A model generated the notes under the pieces. It was not told where the DNA came from. It searched no databases and saw nothing but the letters and a program-made list of their open reading frames with translations. A stretch of 64,000 nt of DNA from Thermovibrio guaymasensis (GTDB lineage Bacteria; Aquificota; Aquificia; Desulfurobacteriales; Desulfurobacteriaceae). The stretch's first letter is position 1; every line of letters starts with the position of its first letter. Of this stretch, positions 21,681 through 30,609 are shown in pieces. The position numbers and the translations under genes are program-made. The stretch is taken from contig NZ_RBIE01000001.1 in the NCBI RefSeq assembly GCF_003633715.1, positions 853,331 to 917,330 of the forward strand, in the 5' to 3' direction.

Positions 21681-24600
21681 TTACCTCTCCAACCAAAGAA
21701 GTAATTTACCTGAAAGACCTTTCCCCGGTTTGATAAAAGGAGGGGCAGTTTCTGGAGCAATTCCAGTAAACCAGGCAGTTGCTCTAGCCCCCTCCTCCGA
21801 CAAGATAGATGAAACATTGCTACTCGAAGGATTACCCGTCCATTTAATTGAAATCTCTTGAATATTGGCACCTGAAAGCTGAAGGAGAACGGTCCCTATA
21901 AAAGAATCTACTTTAAAGTTTTTACACTCCTGAGTTACACTGCCTCCAGTTGCACAGTTGAGAAGCCACATTCTTGAACGCCCACCGAAACCACAAACGT
22001 CAGAAGTAGGCTCAATAGTGGTAAACATAACGACGTTTAAGTTTGTCTCAGTTGGATCCGTAATTACCCTCTCTGCTAGGTATCCTACATCACCAGTATT
22101 TAGGTTAACGTACCAACCTACTCTATTTCCTGAATTAAGCTTAGTACAAACGTTATCAGAGTTAGATGAATTTGTAGCATTTACAACATCAGTTACAACT
22201 GTACAGCCAGTAGCATTACAGTTAAGAGGTAAACCAAAGAACCTCTCAATTCCTGAACTTTCCTCTGTCTTATAAAACCACTTTCCCGTTCCAAAATAAA
22301 GATATGGTTTCTCAAAGCACTCATTTACAACTACTTTAGCAGTAATCGGCCCTAAAGTAAAATAGGCATTTTTAGAAACATCCTTAACTGAATCTATTAT
22401 AGTGACAGTCCAGTTAGAGGGAACACTATCCCTAGTGTCAAGAATGGCTAAACCACCAACCCACGAGCCTGAGAAATTCCTTGAAAAACCTATAAAGAGA
22501 TAATCGGTATCTCCGTCACCGTTAAAATCGTAGCCCTCTTTGAAAAGTCGCCCTCCAAAAGAACCGTACTCGCCAGAAGGAATTTCTGCTTCAAGTTTAC
22601 CTGTGAGGAGGTTAACAACAAAAAACCTAAGTTCCTTACACGAATCGCCCTTATAGGTTGTAGGGCCACTTGCAAAAACTAGGTAATAATTAGACCCTTT
22701 CTTAACGATACTGGGACCACTATAGGTAAAACCGAGGTTAGAATCGGTAAATTCCCAAAGTAACTTAGGATTCTCAGGGTCAGTAACGTCAAGGGCAAAA
22801 TAAGAAGAGTAGCCGATTCCTGAAGAGTCATTAGGAGGACTTACACAGTTATCCATAGAGCAACCAGAAGTTGAACAATCAACTCCTCCTCCTAACCTCA
22901 TTCCACCTATGAGAATTACCCTGTCCGAAACCCCATCTCCATTTTCATCAAGTTTATAGCTGAAAGGTCTTAAATCAACGTAGTAAATATGACAGTAATC
23001 CGGATTTGCAAGATACCTAAGATAGGAAAGAACGCTTTTGGGAATAAAAGCCCAAAGTTCATGCCCTAATGTATCATAGGTTGTTTCCGTTGAAGAGTCC
23101 TGAAGCCTCAAAGGTGTAGCGCTATTTGCAAGTTTCTTAACGTAACCGACCTTAAAGGCGTGAAGCATACCGTCGTTAGCCCCAACGAAGACTACGTCGT
23201 AATTTTCATAATGAACAACTGTTGGAGAGGAATAAACAATATCTCCTAGCTTCCAGACATTTCCAGAATCATCAAATCTCCTATCTCTACAGCCGTCAAT
23301 ATGTTTACCCCTAACGTACTCAATTAAGCTGTCTACACTTTCCCTAAGACAAGAAGGAAAATTGTAAGTTGAACCAAGATAAGAACTAAACTCATACTCA
23401 TGAGCCCTATTAAAAGGAATAAGCCTCTCCCCATCAGTAGTAAAGATAACTCTACTGTCTGCAGATGTAAAAGCAAGAATTTCTCCTCCTTCCCACAGAG
23501 GGGTTGTATCATCAAAAGAGCTATAGGAGGCTACAAGAGTATCGGGTTCACCACTTGGTTTACTAGAATAGGCTTTAATGATCAAAGTTCCAGTATCTTC
23601 ATCAAGATACCAATCAAGAATTCTATCTTCAAGAATCTCAAGGACTTTATCTGCTTTTGTATCCTCTCTTACATTCTGGCTTTTCTTCGTATTGAGAAAC
23701 CACCACGTGTAGAGATACCCTATCCACTTAAGGTTATGAACACCAAAACTCTTCTTGTGGTAAAAGACAGATTGATAAAGAACAGTACCCCTTTTAGCTT
23801 TCTCAGGAAGAATGGAAGCTGAGGTTCCTGAAGCCCTTTTTATAATTTCTTCTATAACTTCCTCTATTGCCTGTTCTATTTTATAACCATCTTGGGCCTC
23901 ATAATAGTTATCAGGAATACCGTCACCGTTTTTATCCCACTCTGCCCGCTCATCCGGAATACTGTTACCGTTAAAATCATCAAATCCGCCGTACTTTGCG
24001 GCTTTTTGAAGGAGCTCTCTTCCTACGGGTGATTCGTCAAAAACAAAAACGTCATACAGAGTAAGATTTTGCATTCCTTTAAAGTCTTCTCTTAAATCAG
24101 AAACGTGGGAATAGTAAGCTACTCCCTCAAGATAGTAAGTACCATCTCCCCAATTTGCTCTTCTACAGTACTGAGAGGAATAACCTTCATTTGAGGCAAT
24201 TTTATCCATCCACTCTTTAATATTAAACTTGGAATCTCTTACTGTTCCTCTACCAAAACAAGTTCCTGGTAAATTCATATCTTTGGTAGATTCCCCATCA
24301 GTAATCAGAATAACAAAGTTTTTCTGACACCGATACTGAATTGGATCATTATCAGAGTAGTCTTCACGGTTGTAGGCAGAAACTTCAGCCTCAAAGTAAC
24401 GAATAGCCTCATAGTAAGTCTCTGCAAGGGGAGTCCAAGTCCTTGGTCTTACACTTTGAATTACCTTAATTAATTTATTGTCTTCTCCAAGGCCATTAAT
24501 ATAATAAATTATACGTCCCCCATCCCTACCCCAATAGCCATCTTCATAACGATTACCATACTTATTGAAAACCATAACTCCATACCTAACTTTCGTCCAA

Positions 24601-25196
24601 GTTTTTTGAATTACACCTTCTGGCTTTTTATTAACAAAAACCCTTAGGCGATAATACCTACTAGTATGACTAACCGTATCATAAACTCTCATAGAATAAA
24701 TCCTTCCCCCCCACCACCAATGAGAAGGATAAAAATAGTACCTATACCTACCCCAACTTCTCCTCAAGTCTCTATCAGGATCATCAATCAAATTCAACAT
24801 GTACCCTGAACCATAAGAAGTATAATCGCCTCCAACCAAAACTTTCTTTGCTACATCAATTCTCCTCATAGTAAGCCAATTGAGAAAATTGCCGCTCCAG
24901 CTACCGCTGGAGGATTCATAAAAATACCCATCACGCCAATTCCTTTTATAGGCATAAGCATACTTCTTATCAGGATCAAAATAACCGTAATATCTGCGGT
25001 TAGGATCATAACTATCCTTATAAGCAAACTCGTACATACTCCCTGAGTTATCAAGAATTATTAATACGTTAGGAGGAACTGACACATATGCAAAAGGAGG
25101 AATTGAACAGTAACTTTTCATATCTGCCTTTGTAGCATTAGGGAAAATTAGAAACATCACAATTAGTTGTAAAACTATAAAAAGTACCTTCCTCAT
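21681..25196 (-). CDS. pilY1: PilY1-like pilus tip adhesin / assembly factor
   Basis: A 1171-residue secreted protein. Signal peptide residues 1-24. The von Willebrand A-like region begins PPNVLIILDNSGSM with the MIDAS pattern D49-x-S51-x-S53, and LITDGEST is the later strand. After a Ca-loop-rich linker (DENGDGVSD and DKNGDGIPD type loops) comes the C-terminal PilC/PilY1 beta-propeller (VFVGANDGMLHAF). DFNGDGDTDYLF is another EF-hand-like calcium loop. PilY1 promotes pilus extension and adhesion. It is the second gene of an operon with a small secreted protein upstream (4-base overlap) and minor pilins downstream, as in Pseudomonas. Confidence 0.88.
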   Translation of the reverse strand: MRKVLFIVLQLIVMFLIFPNATKADMKSYCSIPPFAYVSVPPNVLIILDNSGSMYEFAYKDSYDPNRRYYGYFDPDKKYAYAYKRNWRDGYFYESSSGSWSGNFLNWLTMRRIDVAKKVLVGGDYTSYGSGYMLNLIDDPDRDLRRSWGRYRYYFYPSHWWWGGRIYSMRVYDTVSHTSRYYRLRVFVNKKPEGVIQKTWTKVRYGVMVFNKYGNRYEDGYWGRDGGRIIYYINGLGEDNKLIKVIQSVRPRTWTPLAETYYEAIRYFEAEVSAYNREDYSDNDPIQYRCQKNFVILITDGESTKDMNLPGTCFGRGTVRDSKFNIKEWMDKIASNEGYSSQYCRRANWGDGTYYLEGVAYYSHVSDLREDFKGMQNLTLYDVFVFDESPVGRELLQKAAKYGGFDDFNGNSIPDERAEWDKNGDGIPDNYYEAQDGYKIEQAIEEVIEEIIKRASGTSASILPEKAKRGTVLYQSVFYHKKSFGVHNLKWIGYLYTWWFLNTKKSQNVREDTKADKVLEILEDRILDWYLDEDTGTLIIKAYSSKPSGEPDTLVASYSSFDDTTPLWEGGEILAFTSADSRVIFTTDGERLIPFNRAHEYEFSSYLGSTYNFPSCLRESVDSLIEYVRGKHIDGCRDRRFDDSGNVWKLGDIVYSSPTVVHYENYDVVFVGANDGMLHAFKVGYVKKLANSATPLRLQDSSTETTYDTLGHELWAFIPKSVLSYLRYLANPDYCHIYYVDLRPFSYKLDENGDGVSDRVILIGGMRLGGGVDCSTSGCSMDNCVSPPNDSSGIGYSSYFALDVTDPENPKLLWEFTDSNLGFTYSGPSIVKKGSNYYLVFASGPTTYKGDSCKELRFFVVNLLTGKLEAEIPSGEYGSFGGRLFKEGYDFNGDGDTDYLFIGFSRNFSGSWVGGLAILDTRDSVPSNWTVTIIDSVKDVSKNAYFTLGPITAKVVVNECFEKPYLYFGTGKWFYKTEESSGIERFFGLPLNCNATGCTVVTDVVNATNSSNSDNVCTKLNSGNRVGWYVNLNTGDVGYLAERVITDPTETNLNVVMFTTIEPTSDVCGFGGRSRMWLLNCATGGSVTQECKNFKVDSFIGTVLLQLSGANIQEISIKWTGNPSSSNVSSILSEEGARATAWFTGIAPETAPPFIKPGKGLSGKLLLWLER

Positions 25197-25465
25197 TGCG
25201 GAACCCTTTTAAGCTTTATTTCTTTTAAAAACTTACCTTTAACCTTAAAAAGAATGATGCATCCAGGTCTTAGAAAAGTTTTCTTTTTGTTGCCTTTCAT
25301 AGAGGGTGAAAGATAAAAAACTTCTTTCTTTCCATCCTTTGTAGCAATGACAACTTCCTTTCCTGTAATAGATAAAACCATTCCCTCAAGAACTTTAGCA
25401 TCAGCATAAGTTAAGAATGAAAAGAGCACTAGTAGGAAACTGATAACAAATAACTTTTTCTTCAC
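25193..25465 (-). CDS. Small secreted protein of unknown function, first gene of the minor pilin operon
   Basis: A 90-residue protein with a clear Sec signal (MKKKLFVISFLLVLFSFLTYADA) and a basic beta-rich remainder (VLEGMVLSITGKEVVIAT, CIILFKVKG) that looks like one small barrel domain. GTG start with GGAGGG upstream. It overlaps the pilY1 start by 4 bases, so a role in pilus biogenesis or tip stability is suggested by context only. No family recognised. The 175 bases upstream to lptB must hold the operon promoter, but I see no strong hexamers there. Confidence 0.7.
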   Translation of the reverse strand: MKKKLFVISFLLVLFSFLTYADAKVLEGMVLSITGKEVVIATKDGKKEVFYLSPSMKGNKKKTFLRPGCIILFKVKGKFLKEIKLKRVPQ

Positions 25466-25640
25466 GTTCCCTCCATCATCGATATCTACAAAATAATCTC
25501 ATTTTTAGTTTTACCATAAGTTCCTCTTTCTGGGAAAACTTCCATCCTCCAGGTTAATCTATCAGTCAGAACTATATAGCTTAAGCGTTAGGCTTGAAAG
25601 GAACACAGGATATAACACGGCAAATAACGGATATCTAAAC

Positions 25641-26381
25641 TTAAAGAGAAAAGTCTTCGCCTAAGTATATCCTTTTAACTATTTCTTGATTTGCTACCTT
25701 TTCAGGACTACCAGAAGCTACCACTCTTCCGTGAGCTATTATGTAAACTTTATCTACTATTCTCAGAGTCTCTCTAACGTTGTGATCGGTTATGAGAATC
25801 CCTATGTCCATCTCTTTAAGTTCTTTGATGAGTCCTTGAATATCTGCAACAGCTATAGGATCTATACCTGCAAAGGGCTCATCAAGAAGGAGAAACTTAG
25901 GGTTTATGGTCAGAGCTCTAGCTATCTCCAACCTCCTCCTCTCACCACCAGAGAGGGAAGCAGCCTTTTGTTTCCTCAAGGCGTAGATGTTAAACCTATT
26001 AAGAAGCCAGTTCGTCCTCTCTTCAATTTCCTTCTCTGAATAATCGTACATCTCAAGGATAGCCCTTATGTTCTCTTCAACCGTTAGTTTCCTGAAAATT
26101 GAAGGTTCTTGAGGGAGGTAAGAAATCCCTTTTCTGGCCCTTACGTAGGTAGGGTCGTTTGTAATCTCTTCCTCACCAATAAAAACCTTACCTCCATCAG
26201 CCTTTACGAGCCCAACTATACAGTAAAATGTAGTTGTTTTACCTGCACCGTTTGGGCCAAGAAGACCCACAACCTCTCCCTCAAAAACCTCAACACTAAC
26301 GTTGTCAACTACTTTTCTCCTTCCGTAAACCTTTGTAATACCTTCAGCCTTTAAAAGGTTAAGGTCTCTTACTTTCTCCAC
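25641..26381 (-). CDS. lptB: LPS export ABC transporter ATP-binding protein LptB
   Basis: Powers LPS extraction from the inner membrane with LptFG. All ABC motifs are present: Walker A GPNGAGKTT, Q-loop YLPQEPSIFRKL, signature LSGGERRR, Walker B LLLDEPFAGIDP and the H-loop LITDHNVRET. 246 residues, standard. GTG start with AGGAG upstream, overlapping the end of lptA by 23 bases. It ends a kdsC-lptC-lptA-lptB run, the E. coli order. Confidence 0.94.
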   Translation of the reverse strand: MEKVRDLNLLKAEGITKVYGRRKVVDNVSVEVFEGEVVGLLGPNGAGKTTTFYCIVGLVKADGGKVFIGEEEITNDPTYVRARKGISYLPQEPSIFRKLTVEENIRAILEMYDYSEKEIEERTNWLLNRFNIYALRKQKAASLSGGERRRLEIARALTINPKFLLLDEPFAGIDPIAVADIQGLIKELKEMDIGILITDHNVRETLRIVDKVYIIAHGRVVASGSPEKVANQEIVKRIYLGEDFSL

Positions 26382-26844
26382 CTTTCTCCTCAGGGAAGAT
26401 TACGGTTTTAACTCTCCTCTTCTGACCAACTACCTCTACCCTTCCGCTCTTATAGGCAACAATTCTGTCTCCAACGAGAATGTTTTTCCCCTGCTTAAGC
26501 TTGGCGTTACCAATAAGAACTGCTTTCTCCTGAGCTGGGTAGTAAACCAACTGGTCACACCACCCCTCTCCCTTTTCACTCTTTATATGAATGTTTCCCA
26601 TGACTACTATCTTCTTAATCTCCTTCCCGTCCTTTGTAAAGTAAATTATTAACTTATCTCCGTTAAGAATCGTCTTACCGTGTTGGGCTACAACGTTCCC
26701 TACATAAACTGCCCTCTTTTGGACATCGTTATAAGTTAGTTTCTGGGCCTCTATAACTACCGGAAGTTTTGGCTTTCCTCTTTGAGCAAAAGAGGGATTA
26801 AAGCAGGTAAATACAAGAAGAAGTACGATTATCAATCTCTTCAT
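26359..26844 (-). CDS. lptA: Periplasmic LPS bridge protein LptA (OstA family)
   Basis: Forms the periplasmic bridge that carries LPS from LptC to the outer-membrane LptD. Signal peptide MKRLIIVLLLVFTCFNPSFA, then beta-jellyroll repeats (IEAQKLTYNDVQKRAVYVGNV, GDKLIIYF, NAKLKQGKNILVGDRI). The ATG at 26844 is preferred to one 12 bases upstream because GGGGAG lies just before it and it follows directly on the lptC stop. About 161 residues. Confidence 0.88.
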   Translation of the reverse strand: MKRLIIVLLLVFTCFNPSFAQRGKPKLPVVIEAQKLTYNDVQKRAVYVGNVVAQHGKTILNGDKLIIYFTKDGKEIKKIVVMGNIHIKSEKGEGWCDQLVYYPAQEKAVLIGNAKLKQGKNILVGDRIVAYKSGRVEVVGQKRRVKTVIFPEEKGGESKRP

Positions 26845-26845
26845 C

Positions 26846-27370
26846 TTACTCCCCATCTATCAAAGTTCTTACGTCCTGCGAGATTATAACCTCTCTCTCT
26901 TTAAACTTTAGAGTACAGTTCTTCCCAGTGGTTGTAGAACTTCTAATCTTTATAAAACAGCCCGAATTGGTAGTAAAGAACTCCCTACCTACAAAGTAAG
27001 TACCTTCCTGAGAAGCTCCAAAGAGCTGACCGCTTTTTAGCTTGACTTTCACTACCCTTAACTCTCCTTTTTCCCTATCAAAGAGGGCCCTTTCAGCCTC
27101 AATCACTATAGGCGGATCCCTGAAAACCTTCAAAACCGGAGATTGAAGCTCAATCAAGTTCCTCTCCTTAAAAACCGCCAAAGGGGACTTTAAAACCCAC
27201 TTCTCCTCACCTGTAGAGTTTAATACAAAGTTCTCTACAGTCTGCCTTTGGTGAACTTTTACTGAAATCTTCTTTGGAGGACCCTCTCTCCTTGAGAGGA
27301 AAATAACCAGAGGAACGAGAGAAAGAGCAACCAAGACCAAAGCAACTTTATAAAAGAAGCTTCTATTCAT
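26846..27370 (-). CDS. lptC: LPS export protein LptC
   Basis: Bitopic inner-membrane protein that passes LPS from LptBFG to LptA. One N-terminal helix (YKVALVLVALSLVPLVIFL) and a periplasmic OstA-like beta domain (WVLKSPLAVFKERNLIELQ, ALFDREKGELRV). 174 residues, close to E. coli LptC (191). It overlaps kdsC by 4 bases. Sequence similarity in this family is weak, so the call leans on topology and context. Confidence 0.85.
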   Translation of the reverse strand: MNRSFFYKVALVLVALSLVPLVIFLSRREGPPKKISVKVHQRQTVENFVLNSTGEEKWVLKSPLAVFKERNLIELQSPVLKVFRDPPIVIEAERALFDREKGELRVVKVKLKSGQLFGASQEGTYFVGREFFTTNSGCFIKIRSSTTTGKNCTLKFKEREVIISQDVRTLIDGE

Positions 27371-27834
27371 TCCTCTTCTCTGTTCAACAGGTAGTCAATA
27401 AACTCCCTTACGGCTCCCTTTCCTCCCTCCTTACGGGAGACAAAGTCAACAATCACCTTAACCTGAGGAACTGCATCTGCTGGAGCTCCAGAAATTCCAA
27501 CCTTCTTTAAAATGGGGATATCGGGAAGATCATCCCCCATGGCAGCAACCTCTGAATCACTTAAAGAGTACTTCTTCTTTAAATGTAGGTAAATTTCCTC
27601 TTTATCTGAGACTCCTTGATAGAGCTCCGTTACTCCAAGTTCCCTGCACCTCTTTTCAACCTGCCATGAGTACCTTCCGCTAACTACTGAGACAATTAAA
27701 CCTTCTTTTATTGCTCTAACAATTCCGTACCCGTCCTTCGTATTAAAGAACTTAACTTCCCTTCCAAAGGGATCGTAGGTAATAGTTCCATCAGTTAAAA
27801 CTCCATCTACGTCAAGGATTAAGAGCTTTACCAT
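27367..27834 (-). CDS. kdsC: KDO-8-phosphate phosphatase KdsC (HAD family)
   Basis: Dephosphorylates 3-deoxy-D-manno-octulosonate 8-phosphate for LPS inner core. HAD motif I is LDVDGVLTDG, followed by FNTKDGYGI. Motif II falls in VVSGRYSW and motif III/IV in AMGDDLPDIPILKKVG. 155 residues without a cap domain, the C0-type tetrameric KdsC size. Upstream of lptCAB, as in E. coli. It overlaps the phosphoesterase gene by 7 bases. Confidence 0.92.
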   Translation of the reverse strand: MVKLLILDVDGVLTDGTITYDPFGREVKFFNTKDGYGIVRAIKEGLIVSVVSGRYSWQVEKRCRELGVTELYQGVSDKEEIYLHLKKKYSLSDSEVAAMGDDLPDIPILKKVGISGAPADAVPQVKVIVDFVSRKEGGKGAVREFIDYLLNREEE

Positions 27835-28385
27835 AGGGGGAGCTCCTCCTCTGAAACTGGTCTAAAGCCCGTAAACTCAACGTTTACGTTAATGCATTTT
27901 ACACAATTGAGGTGACATCCACAGAATACCCCGTAAGGGTTCCAGTGGACGTGGCCGTGGACTAAAAGGGAACAGTTATTCTCCTTAAGCTCTCTGGTAA
28001 CTCTTTCCTGAAGTTCAGTGTATCTGTAAGTCCTTAAGTCTTTTGAGGGAAAGTGGCAAAGGAGAACCCTTTTTCCTCTAACTTCCAAAAGATAGGAAAA
28101 ATCGTAGACCTCTTCAAAGAAAAGGTAAAGTTCCTCCTCTCTAAACCACCAGTCGTGGTTGCCCTTTATTAAAAATTTCCTTCCCGGAATGAAGCTCCAC
28201 TTTTCAAGGAAACCTTCTGGCAACTTCCAGGCAAAATCACCAATTACGTATAAAGCATCATCTTCAGTTAAAACAGCCCGTAAGTTTTCTAATATTACGT
28301 CCTCAAACCCTTTCCTTCTCTTTAATGGATTTAGCTTAAGGATATTTGAATGAAAGAAGTGGCAGTCAGCTATAAAGTAGTTCAT
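27828..28385 (-). CDS. Calcineurin-like metallophosphoesterase
   Basis: Compact 185-residue phosphoesterase with every metal motif: ADCHFFHSN, GDFAWKLP, KGNHDWW and LVHGHVHWNP. It resembles the small COG4186-type phosphoesterases. Unusual is a cysteine cluster right after the last metal motif (FCGCHLNCVKC, four Cys), not expected in this family as I know it. It leads the kdsC-lpt operon, but its substrate is unknown; LpxH-like activity cannot be claimed. Confidence 0.8.
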   Translation of the reverse strand: MNYFIADCHFFHSNILKLNPLKRRKGFEDVILENLRAVLTEDDALYVIGDFAWKLPEGFLEKWSFIPGRKFLIKGNHDWWFREEELYLFFEEVYDFSYLLEVRGKRVLLCHFPSKDLRTYRYTELQERVTRELKENNCSLLVHGHVHWNPYGVFCGCHLNCVKCINVNVEFTGFRPVSEEELPLW

Positions 28386-28387
28386 AA

Positions 28388-28414
28388 GAGAAATTATAAG
28401 GGGGCAGAGCCCCC
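28388..28414 (-). terminator. Intrinsic terminator of the cytochrome c peroxidase gene
   Basis: On the minus strand GGGGGC-TCT-GCCCCC is followed by TTATAATTTC. The stem is 6 bp of pure GC with a 3-base loop, 10 bases after the stop codon. Confidence 0.75.
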
Positions 28415-28423
28415 AAAGGAAGA

Positions 28424-29641
28424 TTACTCTGGATTATTACCTGGAAGTTGAGGAAGAACCCTTGCCTGGAGGGGAACTTCCCCTGTCATTGAACGGAGGA
28501 AGTCCGCAATCTTCTTAGCTTCAGAGTCTATTAACTTCTTACCTAGTTCTTTCTCGGCCATAATCTTAACGGCCTCTTCCAGACTGTTGACAGAACCGTC
28601 GTGGAAGTAAGGAGCAGTCACACCGACGTTTAAAAGCTGAGCAGTTCTGAACATGTACTTATCTGAGGCTTTCTTAGTTACTTTATACCTTCCAAGGTCC
28701 TTATTCCACTTAAATTTATGGAACTGGCCGTCTGAGAGAACCGGACCGTTGTGACAAGCAGTACATCCGTACTTAACAAACAGCTTCATGCCCTCCTTCT
28801 GTTCTTTTGTAAGGGCACTTTCATCTCCCAGTAGATACCTCTGGAAAGGAGAGTTTGGAGTTGTAAGTGTCCTTTCAAAGGCTGCAATGGCCTTGACTAC
28901 GTTTGTGAAGTTAACGGGATCTGGATCGTTTGGAAAGGCTTTCTTAAACAGCTCAACGTACTCTGGAATAGCCTTTAACCTCCTAACAACTATTTCAGGA
29001 GTTGAGTTCATTTCAACGTGAGCCTGAAGTGGACCCTTTGCCTGTTCCTCCAGAGTAGGAGCTCTACCATCCCAGAACTGAACTCTCAAGAAGCCGGCAT
29101 TTAGAGTTGTAGGAGCGTTCCTTCCTCCAGTTTTCCACTCATGGCCTATGGAGGACTTAACGTTATCATCTCCACCGAGGGCCAAGTTGTGACAGGTATT
29201 ACAGGAGATGACTTTACTCCTTGAAAGCCTCGGGTCGTAGTAGAGCATCTTACCGAGTTTAACCTTTTCGGGAGTTAAAGGGTTATCGGCCGGAATTGGC
29301 GGAAGTGCTGGAAGGGGGGTAAAGAACTTCTTGTACTTAGCGTAAGGATCCTTTGAAGAGTCAGCAGTTTCTCTAAGTGCCTTCTTACCAATAGAGGACT
29401 TTCCGTAGAGCTCCGAAGCGGCCCTTCTAATACCAAGACCCCGAGGCATTTTACCTTCCTTTACGGCCTTCCTAGCGGCTGAGATAAACTCAGAAGAAGT
29501 TTCATATTTCTTTAGAAGTTTTTCTTTTTCTGGAGCAAGAACGCCGTTGTGACATCCGGCACAGTTTGTTTCCCAAACACCTGCACTTGCAGAGGAACCG
29601 ATTAACATGACACCCGTCAGAATAGTTAAAAGTTTTTTCAT
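28424..29641 (-). CDS. Triheme cytochrome c peroxidase
   Basis: Periplasmic reductase of hydrogen peroxide. Signal peptide to about residue 20. Three CxxCH heme motifs: CAGCH (27-31), CNTCH (147-151) and CTACH (293-297). Classical CcpA/MauG proteins have the last two; here an extra N-terminal heme domain of about 100 residues precedes the CCP core (LTPEKVKLGKMLYYDPRLS, WDGRAPTLEEQ). This resembles the triheme YhjA-type quinol peroxidases rather than soluble diheme enzymes. It is monocistronic, with its own promoter and terminator. Confidence 0.9.
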   Translation of the reverse strand: MKKLLTILTGVMLIGSSASAGVWETNCAGCHNGVLAPEKEKLLKKYETSSEFISAARKAVKEGKMPRGLGIRRAASELYGKSSIGKKALRETADSSKDPYAKYKKFFTPLPALPPIPADNPLTPEKVKLGKMLYYDPRLSRSKVISCNTCHNLALGGDDNVKSSIGHEWKTGGRNAPTTLNAGFLRVQFWDGRAPTLEEQAKGPLQAHVEMNSTPEIVVRRLKAIPEYVELFKKAFPNDPDPVNFTNVVKAIAAFERTLTTPNSPFQRYLLGDESALTKEQKEGMKLFVKYGCTACHNGPVLSDGQFHKFKWNKDLGRYKVTKKASDKYMFRTAQLLNVGVTAPYFHDGSVNSLEEAVKIMAEKELGKKLIDSEAKKIADFLRSMTGEVPLQARVLPQLPGNNPE

Positions 29642-29680
29642 TTCTCCCTCCTTTTAAAGAGCCAAGAGTTTCTAATAAAA

Positions 29681-29709
29681 AGTATAGTTCTTTTGCAAGA
29701 AATTTTCAA
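29681..29709 (-). promoter_or_regulatory. Sigma-70 promoter of the cytochrome c peroxidase gene
   Basis: Minus-strand TTGAAA (29709-29704), a 17-base spacer, TATACT (29686-29681). The -35 overlaps the bioD stop. The spacing is ideal and both hexamers are close to consensus. Confidence 0.65.
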
Positions 29710-30341
29710 CTAAGGAGGGAGAGGGCAATAGAAGTGGCATCTTCAGGACGCGAGAAGGGATAGACCGGAAGGTCAAGGAGCTTTTTTAAACTTTCATAGT
29801 TACTTCTAAAACTATCATCTTCCTTTCCGCAGGAATTTAAGATAACGCCCTCAACCCTAACGCCTTCATCTAGACAAACTTTAACAGTTAAAAGAGTATG
29901 GTTTATAACTCCAAGTCTGTTAAGAGCAACAATTAGAACGGGAAGGGAGAGCTCCTTAACCAAGTCAAGGTAGAGGTAGTTCCAGTTTATCGGTACCATA
30001 AGCCCCCCAGCCCCCTCAACTAAAAGGAAGGGATAGCGTTTTGAGAGCTTAAGGATTAGCTCCTTTATTTTATCAACGTTAATCTTTACTCCCTCAACAT
30101 CGGCAGCAACAGAGGGAGCAGCAGGAGTTTTAAGGGAATAAACAGGCTTTAGGTAAACTCCAGAGGCTTTGGAAAGGAGCTCTGCATCCTGACACGAAGG
30201 CTGGCAACCTGTTTCAACAGGCTTAAAGCCAACAGCATCAACGCCAAGTTTTTTTAGAGCTTTTATCAGGGAAAAACTAAAGTAAGTCTTCCCTACGCCT
30301 GTATCAGTCCCTGTAATGAAGCATATAGACTTTGTGCGCAT
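29706..30341 (-). CDS. bioD: Dethiobiotin synthetase
   Basis: ATP-dependent carboxylation of 7,8-diaminopelargonate to dethiobiotin in biotin synthesis. P-loop GTDTGVGKT at the N-terminus, KPVETGCQ, and VEGAGGLMVPI are family hallmarks. 211 residues, normal. Its start lies inside the end of the FliT-like gene (38-base overlap), so it appears to ride on the flagellar transcription unit. No other biotin gene is in the window. Confidence 0.93.
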   Translation of the reverse strand: MRTKSICFITGTDTGVGKTYFSFSLIKALKKLGVDAVGFKPVETGCQPSCQDAELLSKASGVYLKPVYSLKTPAAPSVAADVEGVKINVDKIKELILKLSKRYPFLLVEGAGGLMVPINWNYLYLDLVKELSLPVLIVALNRLGVINHTLLTVKVCLDEGVRVEGVILNSCGKEDDSFRSNYESLKKLLDLPVYPFSRPEDATSIALSLLS

Positions 30342-30609
30342 TTAAGCCTTTTTCCTTCTTTGATATTTCAGATTCCAAACGGGATAGCTCCTTTTCAACA
30401 AGATTAATAATACTTGAAATCAAAGACTTTATAGAGACAATTTCGTTTTCTCTCAATTCTAATAAGTCAAGATCTTTCGAAATCAACTCAAGTTCTTCTA
30501 AAAGCAAATCCAAATCTTTTTCGGAAAGTTCTCCTTGAGAAATCTTTTCAAGATGCTCTTTTAAAATCTCTTCAACCTTTCTTCTGGACAACTTCCTTAA
30601 ATCCTTCAT
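30304..30609 (-). CDS. Coiled-coil protein following FliS, possibly a FliT-like chaperone
   Basis: A 101-residue, strongly charged helical protein (LSEKDLDLLLEELELISKDLD, LVEKELSRLESEISKKEKGL) with no signal peptide. It overlaps fliS by 38 bases. In many flagellar operons the gene after fliS is fliT, a small helical export chaperone for FliD; size and fold class fit, but no sequence signature confirms it. Confidence 0.55.
   Translation of the reverse strand: MKDLRKLSRRKVEEILKEHLEKISQGELSEKDLDLLLEELELISKDLDLLELRENEIVSIKSLISSIINLVEKELSRLESEISKKEKGLNAHKVYMLHYRD

Noticed and set aside
25466-25640. Promoter or small gene in the 175-base gap before the pilus operon
   Set aside because: No good -35/-10 or -24/-12 pair and no credible reading frame could be identified by eye.
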